Notes: generated by a model not told the origin, from the letters alone. A stretch of 64,000 nucleotides of DNA from Notoacmeibacter sp. (GCA_019912385.1 JAIOIW010000094.1:1-64000), one strand, 5' to 3'; numbered from the stretch's first letter, positions 27,114 through 36,755 are shown. Translations and numbers: made by a program.

Positions 27114-28370
27114 ATGGTCCGACAGAATGCTGCCGATCATGGCTTTGCCGACGCGATCTGGCTGACAAGTACCAATCTCGGCGAAATCGCCTCGGGGATA
27201 CCGGGCCGGGTACGGTCCATACTGCGTACGCTGACGCACCTTCCCCGTGGCACGCTGGCAATCCGCCTGCCCGACGGCCGCGCGATCAAGGTTGGCGGAA
27301 ATGCACCGGGACCTGATGCCAGGCTCGTGCTCAGGAATTGGAAACTGCCGAGTCGCGCATTGTCAGGCGGCACGATCGGCATCGCCGAATCCTACATGGA
27401 CGGTGACTGGGAAAGCCCGGACGTCACCACTTTCCTCGAGCTTTTCATCGTCAATACCGAAGTGGGCGAAAAGGTCGCCGGCGGCGCCAACCTGGTAATC
27501 GCCACCATTCAGCGGCTGCGCCACTGGCTGAACGAGAACACGCGGTCCGGCTCGAAACGCAACATCTCGGCGCATTACGATCTGGGCAACAGTTTCTATA
27601 GCCAGTGGCTCGATGAGACGATGACTTACTCGTCCGCGCTCTATGCCACCGGCGCGAACGATCTCGCCAGTGCACAGACGGCGAAGTACCGTGCGCTCGC
27701 GGAATCGGCAGGCGTCGGCCCCAACGACCATGTTCTGGAAATCGGCTGCGGCTGGGGCGGTTTCGCCGAATTCGCCGCCCGCGAGATCGGCTGCAAGGTC
27801 ACCGGGCTGACCATCAGCCGCGAGCAGCAAGATTTCGCCAGCGAGCGCATCAGGAAGGCCGGACTGAGCGACAGGGTCGAGATCAGGTTCCAGGACTACC
27901 GTGACGAGACCGGCCGCTATGATCGCATCGCTTCGATCGAGATGTTCGAAGCGGTCGGCGAAAAATACTGGCCGGTTTTCTTCGACAAGATGCGCCAGTG
28001 CCTCCGTCCCGGCGGTACGGCAGCGCTGCAAATCATCACGATCAACGAAAATGCCTATCCCACTTATCGCAGGCGGCCGGATTTCATCCAGCGCTACGTC
28101 TTTCCAGGCGGTATGCTGCCGTCGCCAGGCGTGCTCAAGTCGCTTGGCGCGGAGGCCGGCCTGGCCTTTGTCGGCGAACGTGTTTTCCCGCAGGACTATG
28201 CCCGCACGCTTGCCGAATGGCGCCAGCGCTTCTGGTCCTCATGGAGCAGCATTGCCAAACTCGGTTTCGGTGACCGCTTCCGCAAGCTCTGGGAATTCTA
28301 CCTGTTCTACTGCGAAGCCGGGTTCCGGGCCGAATATATCGACGTGCGCCAGGTGGTGTACAGGGCATAG
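27114..28370 (+). CDS. cfa: Cyclopropane-fatty-acyl-phospholipid synthase
   Basis: A 418-residue SAM-dependent enzyme that methylenates cis double bonds of membrane phospholipid acyl chains. The SAM-binding motif VLEIGCGWGGFAEFAA begins at about residue 206, and the family blocks HYDLGNSFYSQWLDETMTYS and QRYVFPGGMLPSPG are present. An N-terminal lipid-binding domain (about 1-130) is of normal length. A 207-base spacer upstream separates it from the ALDH. It is convergent with the Lrp-type regulator, 4 bases apart. Confidence 0.9.
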   Translation: MVRQNAADHGFADAIWLTSTNLGEIASGIPGRVRSILRTLTHLPRGTLAIRLPDGRAIKVGGNAPGPDARLVLRNWKLPSRALSGGTIGIAESYMDGDWESPDVTTFLELFIVNTEVGEKVAGGANLVIATIQRLRHWLNENTRSGSKRNISAHYDLGNSFYSQWLDETMTYSSALYATGANDLASAQTAKYRALAESAGVGPNDHVLEIGCGWGGFAEFAAREIGCKVTGLTISREQQDFASERIRKAGLSDRVEIRFQDYRDETGRYDRIASIEMFEAVGEKYWPVFFDKMRQCLRPGGTAALQIITINENAYPTYRRRPDFIQRYVFPGGMLPSPGVLKSLGAEAGLAFVGERVFPQDYARTLAEWRQRFWSSWSSIAKLGFGDRFRKLWEFYLFYCEAGFRAEYIDVRQVVYRA

Positions 28371-28374
28371 CCCC

Positions 28375-28848
28375 CTACGCCAGGACGATATCAATGCCCT
28401 GCCCCGTGCGGTCGATGACCTCGCGCAGCGCAAAGGAAGAATTGATCCGCGTGACATGCGGCATGGCCGACAGCCACTCCTTGTGCACCCGTTCGTAGTC
28501 GGCCAGATCGCGCGCGGCGATACGCAACAGGTAGTCGTATTCTCCCGACATCATGTAGCAGACCAGTACATTCGGACAACGCCTGACCGCGGCTTCGAAT
28601 TCGCCGAGCTGCCGCTCTGACTGGCCGGCAAGCGAAATGTGGACGATGACGGTCACCCCGTATCCAAGCATGTCGTTGGAAAGCCGTGCGTGATAGCCGC
28701 GAATGACCCCCGACGCCTCGAGCGCGTCAAGACGGCGCGAGCAGGCCGATTGCGACAGGCCGACGCGATCCGCCAGCGCCGCATTCGACATGCGACCGTC
28801 CTTCTGCAATGCGCCCAGAATCGCGATATCGATCTTGTCCAAAGCCAT
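28375..28848 (-). CDS. Lrp/AsnC-family regulator, probably of alanine dehydrogenase
   Basis: A 157-residue regulator. The N-terminal helix-turn-helix includes DIAILGALQKDGRMSNAALA and LSQSACSRRLDALEASGVI; the C-terminal RAM domain for amino-acid sensing contains VLVCYMMSGEYDYLLRI. It is divergent from ald with a 155-base spacer, the arrangement of known AldR regulators that switch on alanine dehydrogenase in response to alanine. Confidence 0.87.
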   Translation of the reverse strand: MALDKIDIAILGALQKDGRMSNAALADRVGLSQSACSRRLDALEASGVIRGYHARLSNDMLGYGVTVIVHISLAGQSERQLGEFEAAVRRCPNVLVCYMMSGEYDYLLRIAARDLADYERVHKEWLSAMPHVTRINSSFALREVIDRTGQGIDIVLA

Positions 28849-28880
28849 ACGCGCAATTCCCTTCGAATTTTTTGCGATTC

Positions 28881-28901
28881 AATGCAAATATATTCTGCAT
28901 T
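28881..28901. promoter_or_regulatory. Inverted repeat, candidate Lrp/AldR site
   Basis: AATGCA and TGCATT arms flank a 9-base AT-rich centre in the spacer between the regulator gene and ald. Length and AT-rich middle are like Lrp-family sites. A single copy and no binding data keep this tentative. Confidence 0.35.
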
Positions 28902-29003
28902 GCCAGTGCCGCACAACCCACTTTGCAAAGACATGGCGCGCTATATGTGATCTCATACGGGCTATCTGAACGGAATAACCGCGAGACAGAGGGAGCTAAT
29001 AAA

Positions 29004-30122
29004 ATGCGCGTCGGTTGCCCCAGGGAAATCAAGAACCATGAATACCGCGTCGGCCTGACGCCTGGCGCGGTCCGGGAGTATGTCGCGCACGGCCACCAGG
29101 TGTTTGTCGAGAGCGGCGCCGGGGCCGGTATCGGCGCCGATGACGGCGTTTACGCTGCTGCGGGAGCGACCGTTCTGAAAACCGCCGAAGAGGTGTTCTC
29201 CCGCTCCGACATGATCGTCAAGGTCAAGGAACCGCAGCCGTCGGAATGGGCGCAGTTGCGCGAAGGCCAGATCCTCTACACATATCTCCATCTCGCTCCC
29301 GATCCGGAACAGACAGCGGGCCTCGTCAAGTCGGGCGTTACCGCAATCGCCTACGAAACGGTGACCGATGACCGTGGCGGCCTGCCCCTGCTGGCGCCGA
29401 TGTCGGAAGTTGCCGGCCGTCTTTCCATCCAGGCCGGCGCCACTGCCCTGCAGAAGGCTCATGGCGGCCACGGCGTTCTGCTTGGCGGCGTACCGGGTGT
29501 GCTGCCGGGCAAGGTCGTGGTGATCGGCGGCGGCGTCGTCGGCCACAACGCGGCGAAAATGGCGGTCGGTATCGGTGCGGACGTCACCGTGATCGATCGC
29601 TCCATCCCACGCCTGCGCGAACTCGACGACATCTACAACGGCCGTATACACACCCGTTATTCCACGGTCGAGGCAATCGAGGAGGAATGCTTCTCCGCCG
29701 ATGTCGTCATCGGCGCCGTGCTGATTCCGGGTGCCGCCGCTCCGAAACTGGTTTCCCGCGAAATGCTGTCGGGAATGAAGAAGGGCGCGGTGCTCGTGGA
29801 TGTCGCCATCGATCAGGGCGGCTGCTTCGAAACGTCGAAGCCGACGACCCATTCCGATCCGACCTATGTCGTGGACGGTATCGTCCACTATTGCGTCGCC
29901 AACATGCCGGGCGCCGTGCCGGTGACTTCGGCCCAGGCACTCAATAACGCCACCCTGCACTACGGCCTGCAGCTTGCAGACAAGGGCCTGAAGGCGCTGA
30001 TCGACAATCCGCACCTGCGCAACGGCCTTAACGTCCACCAGGGCCGCATCACCAACAAGGCGGTGGCCGAGGCGTTGGGTTACGACCTCGCGGAACCGCA
30101 GGCCGTCCTCAAGGTCGCATAA
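29004..30122 (+). CDS. ald: Alanine dehydrogenase
   Basis: A 372-residue enzyme that interconverts L-alanine and pyruvate plus ammonia with NAD. The N-terminus [20 protein letters not shown] is diagnostic. The substrate-site region [14 protein letters not shown], the Rossmann glycine motif [18 protein letters not shown] (about 170) and [14 protein letters not shown] are also present. The start ATG at 29004 has GGGAG 8 bases before it; the open frame extends upstream without a site. A strong terminator follows. Confidence 0.95.
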   Translation: MRVGCPREIKNHEYRVGLTPGAVREYVAHGHQVFVESGAGAGIGADDGVYAAAGATVLKTAEEVFSRSDMIVKVKEPQPSEWAQLREGQILYTYLHLAPDPEQTAGLVKSGVTAIAYETVTDDRGGLPLLAPMSEVAGRLSIQAGATALQKAHGGHGVLLGGVPGVLPGKVVVIGGGVVGHNAAKMAVGIGADVTVIDRSIPRLRELDDIYNGRIHTRYSTVEAIEEECFSADVVIGAVLIPGAAAPKLVSREMLSGMKKGAVLVDVAIDQGGCFETSKPTTHSDPTYVVDGIVHYCVANMPGAVPVTSAQALNNATLHYGLQLADKGLKALIDNPHLRNGLNVHQGRITNKAVAEALGYDLAEPQAVLKVA

Positions 30123-30160
30123 GTCTCCTCCCGCTACCGGCAAGAGCCGATAGCAGAAGA

Positions 30161-30192
30161 GGCCCGCCGGCATGACGCCGGCGGGCCTTTTT
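30161..30192 (+). terminator. Rho-independent terminator after ald
   Basis: A perfect 11-bp GC-rich stem (30161-30171 with 30177-30187, GGCCCGCCGGC), a 5-base loop and a run of five T follow the ald stop by 38 bases. Confidence 0.9.
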
Positions 30193-30339
30193 CTTGATCG
30201 CCACCACGCATTCCGGGTGAACGCCGTGAACTTGCGGTAATGGGGGGGCAGCCGTCGTGTGAGGAATTGACAGTGTCGCGCCGCAAACTCCCAACGCCAA
30301 ACAGCTTCCATTCGCGGGTGAACGGATTTAGGCTTCATC

Positions 30340-30645
30340 ATGGCTGGATTCTTCAAAAAGCTGTTCGGCGGCGCGCCGTCGAACGATAGGGCGGGCGGCA
30401 TCGAACTTGAGGCCGTCGAATACAAGGGCGTTCTGATCGTCCCCGCGCCGCGCAAGGAAGGCGGGCAATGGCGCCTTGGCGGCCTGTTGCGTGAGGCCGG
30501 CGGGGAAGGCCGGCAGCGGCCGTTCCTGCGCGCCGACATGTTCGCCGACGCGCAAACGGCCGCCGAATTTGCCATCCGCAAGGGTAAACTGATCGTCGAC
30601 GAGCGCGGACCAGCGCTGTTCTCGGGCGATAGCGGCCCGCTTTGA
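30340..30645 (+). CDS. HlyU-family protein
   Basis: A 101-residue protein of the HlyU family. It starts MAGFFKKLFGG and contains ELEAVEYKGVLIVPAPRKEG and an ADMFADAQTAAEFAIRKGK segment that match the family's beta-rich core. Vibrio HlyU regulates hemolysin, but the short alphaproteobacterial members are uncharacterised and lack an evident DNA-binding helix. It stands alone between the ald terminator and a convergent operon. Confidence 0.75.
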   Translation: MAGFFKKLFGGAPSNDRAGGIELEAVEYKGVLIVPAPRKEGGQWRLGGLLREAGGEGRQRPFLRADMFADAQTAAEFAIRKGKLIVDERGPALFSGDSGPL

Positions 30646-30675
30646 CGCGAGGCCGTTCAGCGCGCACACTGCGGC

Positions 30676-31203
30676 TTATTCCCAGGCTTCGATCTCGGCC
30701 TGCGATTGCCCGACGGGGCTGAATCCCGCTTTCTGATAGAGAACAAGCGCATGCGCGCTGTCGAGTGTATTCGTTTCGATGACGATTTTCCCGGGCGCAT
30801 GTGCAAAGGCCGCGAAAACGGCTTCTGAAAGCAGGAAGCGGCCAAGGCCCCGCCCCTTGAAGTCAGGCACCAGGCCGAGATAGAGCACCTGCGCCTCTTG
30901 CGGCAACCGGGCAAGGTCGAGTTCGAAAAACCCGGCCGGCGCGCCACTGCAGTAGAGCACCCAGATCTCGGCGGTATCGGCGTGGATCGCCGAGGCCAGG
31001 GCATCATCATCCATCGCCCGCCGCATCATCCAGTGGTGCGGCTTGCCGACCTGCTCGTAAAGATAGCGGTAGAACGAAACCGGCATCGCGGTCGCACGCA
31101 TCAGCGCGAGCCGTGGGCCGGAGGGCACCGGCACGCGCTTTAACGGCGGCGACGTCATTTCCAGATGCGTCACGATCGCAGTCAGCCGCCCGGTATTCGT
31201 CAT
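30676..31203 (-). CDS. GNAT-family N-acetyltransferase
   Basis: A 175-residue acetyltransferase. The acetyl-CoA motif is LGLVPDFKGRGLGRFLLSEA, and VLYQKAGFSPVG is the closing strand-helix. The start at 31203 overlaps the sulfurtransferase stop by 4 bases, making it the last gene of the minus-strand cysK-alaX run. Substrate unknown. Confidence 0.82.
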   Translation of the reverse strand: MTNTGRLTAIVTHLEMTSPPLKRVPVPSGPRLALMRATAMPVSFYRYLYEQVGKPHHWMMRRAMDDDALASAIHADTAEIWVLYCSGAPAGFFELDLARLPQEAQVLYLGLVPDFKGRGLGRFLLSEAVFAAFAHAPGKIVIETNTLDSAHALVLYQKAGFSPVGQSQAEIEAWE

Positions 31204-32063
31204 GGCTGGGTGCCGGTCTCCACGGGCGTGTCGCTGCGTCCGCCCCATTCCGTCCACGATCCGTCATAGAGGCGGTGGTCGGCATGCCCGATCTGTTCCA
31301 GCGCAAGGATCAGGACCGCGGCTGTCACGCCCGATCCGCACGACGTGATAACGGGCCGGGACAGATCGACGCCCGCCGCCTCGAACCGGGCCTTGATCGC
31401 CTCCGGCGGCAGCAGTTTTCCGCCCGCGCTCAATTCGGTTGCCGGCACATTGAAAGCACCTGGCATGTGCCCGGAGCGCACGCCCGACCTCGGTTCGGGT
31501 TCGCTGCCGGAGAACCGGCCCGCCGGCCGCGCGTCGACGATCTGCGCGCGATCGGGTGAGCCGGCGATCTGGCGCATTTCGTCGAAGGATACGACCGCCC
31601 GCGCATCGAACGACGTTCTGAAATAGCAGCCGGCACAATGGGTGTTTTCATCCGTGACGGGCCGGCCTTCGGCTTTCCAGCCGTCAAGACCGCCCTCCAG
31701 GATGTGCACGTCATGCGCGCCCATCGCACGGAACATCCACCACACACGCGGAGCGGAAAAGAACCCGGGGCCGTCATAGACGACGATCGTATCACTGACC
31801 GAAATGCCCATCGATCCGGCATGGCGGGCGAATTCGAGCGGTGACGGCAAGGCGTGTGGCAATTCGACGCCAGGCTCCACCACAAGGTCATGATCGAAAA
31901 ACACCGCGCCGGGAATGTGTGCCGCGGCATATTCCGCTTTGGCGTCGCGGTTCTGTACCGGCAGGTACCACGAGCCGTCGATGATCGTCAGTCCCGGCCG
32001 GCCCAGTTGATCCTGCAGCCAATCGGCCGTGACCACAATTCCGACATCGGTTGCGCTATCCAT
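31200..32063 (-). CDS. sseA: 3-mercaptopyruvate sulfurtransferase
   Basis: A 287-residue protein with two rhodanese domains. The C-terminal one carries the persulfide-forming Cys242 in the loop CGSGVTA, which is the mercaptopyruvate sulfurtransferase form (thiosulfate enzymes have basic residues there). The inter-domain block VDARPAGRFSG is present. It probably moves sulfur from mercaptopyruvate, derived from cysteine, to thiol acceptors; this fits its neighbour cysK three genes upstream. Confidence 0.88.
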   Translation of the reverse strand: MDSATDVGIVVTADWLQDQLGRPGLTIIDGSWYLPVQNRDAKAEYAAAHIPGAVFFDHDLVVEPGVELPHALPSPLEFARHAGSMGISVSDTIVVYDGPGFFSAPRVWWMFRAMGAHDVHILEGGLDGWKAEGRPVTDENTHCAGCYFRTSFDARAVVSFDEMRQIAGSPDRAQIVDARPAGRFSGSEPEPRSGVRSGHMPGAFNVPATELSAGGKLLPPEAIKARFEAAGVDLSRPVITSCGSGVTAAVLILALEQIGHADHRLYDGSWTEWGGRSDTPVETGTQP

Positions 32064-32069
32064 GGGCCA

Positions 32070-32543
32070 TCACTCCACAAGTCTGCCGGTTCGCCGGTGC
32101 CAATCCTCGATCGACTCGTCAGGATAACCGTCATGGTAGCGGTCATCGGCGCCGGGTTCCACGCTAACCCAATCCGGTTTGGATCGCAGCATCACGTGCG
32201 TCGTTTCCGGAGCTGGCGGCAACGGTGTATCGATTGCCGAGGCAAAGGGATGCACGAGCTCGGGCCAGCGGGGATCGTACAGCCACAATGCGCTGCCGCA
32301 CCGACTGCAGAAGTGTCGTTCCGCCGGGCTTTCGCCCCCGCCGATCAGCGCGTGGTAGATGGTGACGAACTCGCCGCCTTCGACATTGAGGCTCCTGGCA
32401 TCGCCCTTGAGATTGATGGCATATCCGCCGCCGCCCTGCTGCTTGCGGCAGATCGAGCAATAGCAGCGCTGGTAGGGATAGGGTGTGTCGCTCTCGCACG
32501 AGAACTTCACTTTCCCGCAATGACACGACCCTTCCAGTTTCAC
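32070..32543 (-). CDS. GFA/CENP-V-family zinc protein
   Basis: A 157-residue protein of the glutathione-dependent formaldehyde-activating enzyme-like family. Zinc ligands are visible as CHC (C7, C9), CYCSIC (C27, C29, C32) and CSRC (C79, C82). The start is the GTG at 32543, 7 bases after the alaX stop; the open frame runs further upstream inside alaX. True formaldehyde-activating activity is doubtful for this family, and no glutathione-formaldehyde dehydrogenase is nearby. Confidence 0.82.
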   Translation of the reverse strand: MKLEGSCHCGKVKFSCESDTPYPYQRCYCSICRKQQGGGGYAINLKGDARSLNVEGGEFVTIYHALIGGGESPAERHFCSRCGSALWLYDPRWPELVHPFASAIDTPLPPAPETTHVMLRSKPDWVSVEPGADDRYHDGYPDESIEDWHRRTGRLVE

Positions 32544-32550
32544 GGCGCCC

Positions 32551-33288
32551 TCACCCCGGCAACGGGCCGAACCGGATGCGGAAGCGCCGGTTTTCCCGTC
32601 CCTTCTTCTCGATCTTGCCGATATGGATATCGCCGATTTCTCCCGTCGCGCCAACATGCGTGCCACCGCAGGGCTGGCTGTCGATCGCAGCGCTTTCCCC
32701 GATGCAGACCAGGCGAATTCGCCCGGTACCCGAAGGCGGGCGGACGTTTTTCGATTTCACCAGCCCGGAATTGGCTGCCAGATCCTCGTCGGTGATCCAC
32801 TGCGTGAAGACAGGATGGTTGGCCGAGACCATGGCCATCAGCTGGGCGGTCACATCTTCCTTGGAAAAGGTCGCGTCGGGGATGTCGAAATCCACCCGGC
32901 TTTCCTCCTCGCCGACCGAAGCGCCGGTGATCGGAAACGGGCACGCGACGGTCAACAGATGGCAGGCGGTATGCATGCGCATCAACCGGTGGCGGCGCGG
33001 CCAATCGATGTGGAGTGTCAGCGCTTCCCCTACCTGCGGCACCGGTTGGCCGTTGGACGGCACATGAATGATCTCGTCCTTGGTCTCGCCGGTCACTGTT
33101 GCCGCGATTCCGATCTTCGAGCCGTCAGCACGCTCGAGGAAGCCGGTATCGCCCGGCTGGCCGCCTGACGTCGCGTAGAACACCGTCCTGTCGAGAATGA
33201 TCCCCCCGCGATCGTTGATGCCAAGCACCGTCGCTTCGGCGGCGTCCAGGTAGGCGTCATCGCGAAACAGCGCTTCGGTCGCAGTCAT
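32551..33288 (-). CDS. Alanyl-tRNA editing protein AlaX
   Basis: A 245-residue free-standing editing domain that hydrolyses Ser- or Gly-mischarged tRNA-Ala. The zinc-binding site is HTACH (H106, H110) plus C207 and H211 in QPCGGTH. The N-terminal barrel FYATSGGQPGDTG matches AlaX. The start at 33288 overlaps the cysK stop by 4 bases, so it is cotranslated with cysteine synthase. Confidence 0.9.
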   Translation of the reverse strand: MTATEALFRDDAYLDAAEATVLGINDRGGIILDRTVFYATSGGQPGDTGFLERADGSKIGIAATVTGETKDEIIHVPSNGQPVPQVGEALTLHIDWPRRHRLMRMHTACHLLTVACPFPITGASVGEEESRVDFDIPDATFSKEDVTAQLMAMVSANHPVFTQWITDEDLAANSGLVKSKNVRPPSGTGRIRLVCIGESAAIDSQPCGGTHVGATGEIGDIHIGKIEKKGRENRRFRIRFGPLPG

Positions 33289-34319
33289 CCCTCGACCTCT
33301 TCGAAGGGTACATCGATCTCCGACTCCAACTCCATCCATTCGGGTACCGGTAACGCCTTGGAGCGCAGGAATTCAGGATTGAACAGTTTCGACTGGTAGC
33401 GTGTCCCGTAGTCGCAGAGCACGGTCACGATGGTATGCCCCGGCCCCATATCCCTGGCCAGCCGGATCGCGCCCGCAATGTTGATTCCACTGGAGCCGCC
33501 GAGGCACAGCCCCTCCTCCTGAACCAGCCTGAAAACGATGGGCAGCGCCTCCTCGTCGGGGATCTGGTAGCAGAGATCGGGTGTGAAACCCTCCAGATTG
33601 GCGGTAATCCGCCCCTGCCCGATCCCTTCGGAGATCGAGCTTCCTTCCGCCTTGAACTCGCCGGTCTTGTAATAGCTGTAGAGCGCCGCGCCCATCGGAT
33701 CGGCCAGCGCCACCTTGATCGCGCTGTTGCGCTGCTTCAGCCCGATGCCGACGCCTGCGAGCGTTCCTCCGGTCCCGACCGCCGAAACGAAACCGTCCAC
33801 CTTCCTGCCGGTCTGGGTCCAGATCTCTTCCGCCGTGGTAAGGATGTGGCCGTCGCGGTTTGCGACATTGTCGAACTGGTTGGCCCAGATCGCGCCATGG
33901 TTGGAGCTGCGCGCCATCTGCTCAGCGAGGCGGCCGGAAACCTTCACATAGTTGTTCGGATTGCGATAGGGCACGGCCGGAACCTCGATGAGTTCAGCAC
34001 CAAGCACGCGCAGCGCATCCTTCTTCTCCTGGCTCTGCGTCTCGGGAATGACGATCACCGTGCGGTAGCCGAGCGCCTTGGCAACCACGGTGAGGCCGAT
34101 ACCGGTATTGCCCGCCGTGCCTTCCACGATCACGCCGCCCGGCCGCAGCAGCCCCTTCTTCTCCGCATCGCGAATGATGAAAAGCCCGGCGCGGTCCTTG
34201 ACCGACTGGCCCGGATTCATGAACTCGGCCTTGCCGTAGATGTCGCAGCCGGTTTCTTCCGAAGCCCGGCGCAAACGGATGAGCGGCGTATTACCGATGC
34301 AGTCGATGACGGAATCCAT
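33285..34319 (-). CDS. cysK: Cysteine synthase A
   Basis: A 344-residue PLP enzyme that forms cysteine from O-acetylserine and sulfide. The PLP lysine is K41 in NPGQSVKDRAG, the phosphate-binding loop EGTAGNTGIG and the substrate loop IGNTPLIRL are intact. The start ATG at 34319 gives the family-typical beginning MDSVIDCIGNTP and has GGAAAG upstream. It is about 30 residues longer than E. coli CysK at the C-terminus, like other rhizobial forms. First gene of a five-gene run. Confidence 0.92.
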   Translation of the reverse strand: MDSVIDCIGNTPLIRLRRASEETGCDIYGKAEFMNPGQSVKDRAGLFIIRDAEKKGLLRPGGVIVEGTAGNTGIGLTVVAKALGYRTVIVIPETQSQEKKDALRVLGAELIEVPAVPYRNPNNYVKVSGRLAEQMARSSNHGAIWANQFDNVANRDGHILTTAEEIWTQTGRKVDGFVSAVGTGGTLAGVGIGLKQRNSAIKVALADPMGAALYSYYKTGEFKAEGSSISEGIGQGRITANLEGFTPDLCYQIPDEEALPIVFRLVQEEGLCLGGSSGINIAGAIRLARDMGPGHTIVTVLCDYGTRYQSKLFNPEFLRSKALPVPEWMELESEIDVPFEEVEG

Positions 34320-34507
34320 TCTTTCCTTCCCGTTGATCTCGGCCTGACCGTATGGAGGCCGGCCCGCCGTTTCAAGAACCGTTTTTCTCCGCATGGCAGA
34401 ATCGCAGGCCGTTCATCCTCCGATCGGCGGCAGCAGGAACGGGATCGCCATTGCGCGGCTCTGCGGCCTTGTTTACTGCTTTTGCCGTAAAGGGTGGAGG
34501 GACAGCC

Positions 34508-35479
34508 ATGAAAAAAACGCTGAGCGGCCTGCTGGTCGTTGTCGTTCTGGCAGGCATCGCATGGCTGGTCGGCCCCCGAACGCCGGTCGACACCACGATC
34601 GACATCGACGTGGCGGCGATCGCAACCGATCCCCAGGCCTATGTCGAGCGCGAGGAAGCGCAAGTCGCCGGCATTCGCGACGGCCTGCAGAAGGAAATCG
34701 TCTGGGCCTATCCGGCATCGAAGGCCAAGACGCCCCTGGCGATCGTTTATGTGCACGGCTTCTCCGCCTCGCGCGGCGAAATCGCGCCCTTACCGGACAA
34801 GGTCGCCGCCGCACTTGGCGCCAACCTGTTCCACACCCGCCTGACCGGCCACGGGCAATCCGGTGCGGCGATGGCAACGGCTAGCGTCAATGACTGGCTC
34901 AACGACATGGCCGAGGCACTGGCGATCGGTCGCGCGATCGGCGAGAGGGTCGTGGTCATCGCGACGTCGACCGGCGCCGGGCTCGCGACCTGGGCGGCCG
35001 CGCAGCCGGCGCTTGCCGAGAAACTCGCCGCAATGGTGCTGATCTCGCCCAATTACCGGATCGCCGATCCCAACGCCTTCATTCTGACCCAGCCCTGGGG
35101 CGGCCAGATCGCCGAGATGATCGTCGGCAACGAGCGCGGTTTCGAACCGCAGAACGAATTGTATGCCAGGTACTGGACCTATCGCTACCCGACGAAGGCC
35201 TTGCTGCCGATGGCCGCCCTGACCAAGCTGGCGCGTGCCGCGCCGGTCGGCCACATCGCCGCGCCCGCGCTGTTCATCTACTCGCCCGACGACAAGATCG
35301 TCGATCACATCGAAACGGCCCGGATCGCGAAGGCATGGGGCGCATCCACCGAGACCGTCGAGGTCACCGGCGCGAACGACCCCTACAGCCACGTCATAGC
35401 CGGTGACGCGCTGTCGCCGAACAAGACCGATGAACTGGTTGCCAGGGTGATCGAGTGGATCGGAAAGCTTCCGCGGTAG
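34508..35479 (+). CDS. Alpha/beta hydrolase with N-terminal membrane anchor
   Basis: A 323-residue hydrolase. The N-terminal hydrophobic stretch (about residues 2-22) is a signal anchor or signal peptide. The oxyanion region is VYVHGFSASRGE, the nucleophile elbow is ATSTGAGLA (GxSxG-like variant T-S-T-G) and the late acid is in YSPDDKIVDH. Lysophospholipase- or esterase-like activity in the periplasm or membrane is possible. The start ATG at 34508 follows GGAGGGA. It is divergent from cysK. Confidence 0.8.
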   Translation: MKKTLSGLLVVVVLAGIAWLVGPRTPVDTTIDIDVAAIATDPQAYVEREEAQVAGIRDGLQKEIVWAYPASKAKTPLAIVYVHGFSASRGEIAPLPDKVAAALGANLFHTRLTGHGQSGAAMATASVNDWLNDMAEALAIGRAIGERVVVIATSTGAGLATWAAAQPALAEKLAAMVLISPNYRIADPNAFILTQPWGGQIAEMIVGNERGFEPQNELYARYWTYRYPTKALLPMAALTKLARAAPVGHIAAPALFIYSPDDKIVDHIETARIAKAWGASTETVEVTGANDPYSHVIAGDALSPNKTDELVARVIEWIGKLPR

Positions 35480-35489
35480 GCGCCGGGGC

Positions 35490-36686
35490 TCAAGCGGATT
35501 CCGGCCGCACGTCGCGCGATGCGAGATAGATCGCCAGTGCGCTGCCGAGCATGGCGACATAGAACCACCAAAGCGCGGTGTAGGAGGCAACGGGATTGGC
35601 CCGATCGGCAGCCGCGGTAACGACGGCGCCGGTCAGGAACTGCATCAGCCCGACCCCGCCGATGGCAAAGAAGTTGATCAGCGTGACGCCGCGTCCCGTC
35701 AGGTGTGCGGGAAAGAACGCCCGCGCGTGCGCCATCAGCAATCCATAGCTCATCCCGGCGACACCGACGACGACGAGGATCATTGTGACCGTAGCGATGG
35801 ACGATTGCGGATTGGCTGCAAGAAAGGCAAGCGCGCAAAGCCCGATCATGTTCCCGCCCACCGCCACCCACTTGCGGGTTTTCAACAACGTATCCAGGGG
35901 GCCATAGACAAAGCTCCCCACGACCATGGCGACGGCCATGATCAGCGCGACCTCGCCGATAACGAGGGTATCGGCGCCAAACACGTCGGCAAGATAAGGG
36001 CCGGCCCACAATCCGCGAATGCCGGCGGCAACCGAATAGTGGATCGCCATGAGCGGCAGCAGCGGCCACAAGACCTTGAGGCGAAGCAATTCAAGGTAGC
36101 CGGAAAAACCGGTCGAGCGATCTTCCTCGTCGCGGGATTTCTCGGGATCGCGCACGGTGAAATGGATCAGCAGCGCAGCGGCCAGCGTGACCACACCCAG
36201 CCCCGCCATCACGGCGCGCCAACCGAACGCCTCGGCGGCCAGCGCCAACGGCGAGGCGCCGATCACGTTTCCCGCGGAGCCGAAAGCAACCAGCCACGAG
36301 GCCAGCATGGCAAAGCGGGCTGGAGGATAAGTCCGGGCGAAGATGAAAAACGACGCCATCAGCACCGGCGAGCAACCGATGCCGATCATCACCATCGCCA
36401 GTGTGACCATCCAGGGCGCGGTCGCCGCGGCAAAAACCGCCGCTCCGCCTCCGCCGCCAAGCGCCAGCATCAGCACCGCCGTGCGCCTCGGGCCGATCCT
36501 GTCGAGCAGCACGCCGACGATAAACTGCATCAGCGCAAAAGAGATGAACCAGGCGCCGGAAGCCGCCGAGAGATCGGCCTTCGTCGCGCCCAGGTCGGCC
36601 GTGAGAGCAGGTGTCAGAACGGCAAGAAACGATCGATAGAATTGCGATAACACATAGGCCAGCGCGAGAGCCGCGATCCCCGCCAT
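35490..36686 (-). CDS. MFS transporter
   Basis: A 398-residue major-facilitator protein with twelve hydrophobic segments. The loop 2-3 region DRIGPRRTAVLMLALGG matches the MFS D-R-x-G-R/K-R motif. The start at 36686 has GGGGAGGGG 6 bases before it, better supported than the in-frame ATG at 36713. It lies 69 bases downstream of gatC on the same strand. Substrate unknown; nitrate/sugar-phosphate-type carriers look similar. Confidence 0.83.
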   Translation of the reverse strand: MAGIAALALAYVLSQFYRSFLAVLTPALTADLGATKADLSAASGAWFISFALMQFIVGVLLDRIGPRRTAVLMLALGGGGGAAVFAAATAPWMVTLAMVMIGIGCSPVLMASFFIFARTYPPARFAMLASWLVAFGSAGNVIGASPLALAAEAFGWRAVMAGLGVVTLAAALLIHFTVRDPEKSRDEEDRSTGFSGYLELLRLKVLWPLLPLMAIHYSVAAGIRGLWAGPYLADVFGADTLVIGEVALIMAVAMVVGSFVYGPLDTLLKTRKWVAVGGNMIGLCALAFLAANPQSSIATVTMILVVVGVAGMSYGLLMAHARAFFPAHLTGRGVTLINFFAIGGVGLMQFLTGAVVTAAADRANPVASYTALWWFYVAMLGSALAIYLASRDVRPESA

Positions 36687-36755
36687 CGTAAACCCCTCCC
36701 CGTGACCGGCCATGTCCTCCTCGAGACGACGGCTCGGCCGGCTGCAATTGTCCGG

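Noticed and set aside
28962-30581. 539-codon minus-strand open frame opposite ald
   Set aside because: Antisense shadow of alanine dehydrogenase that also crosses the terminator.
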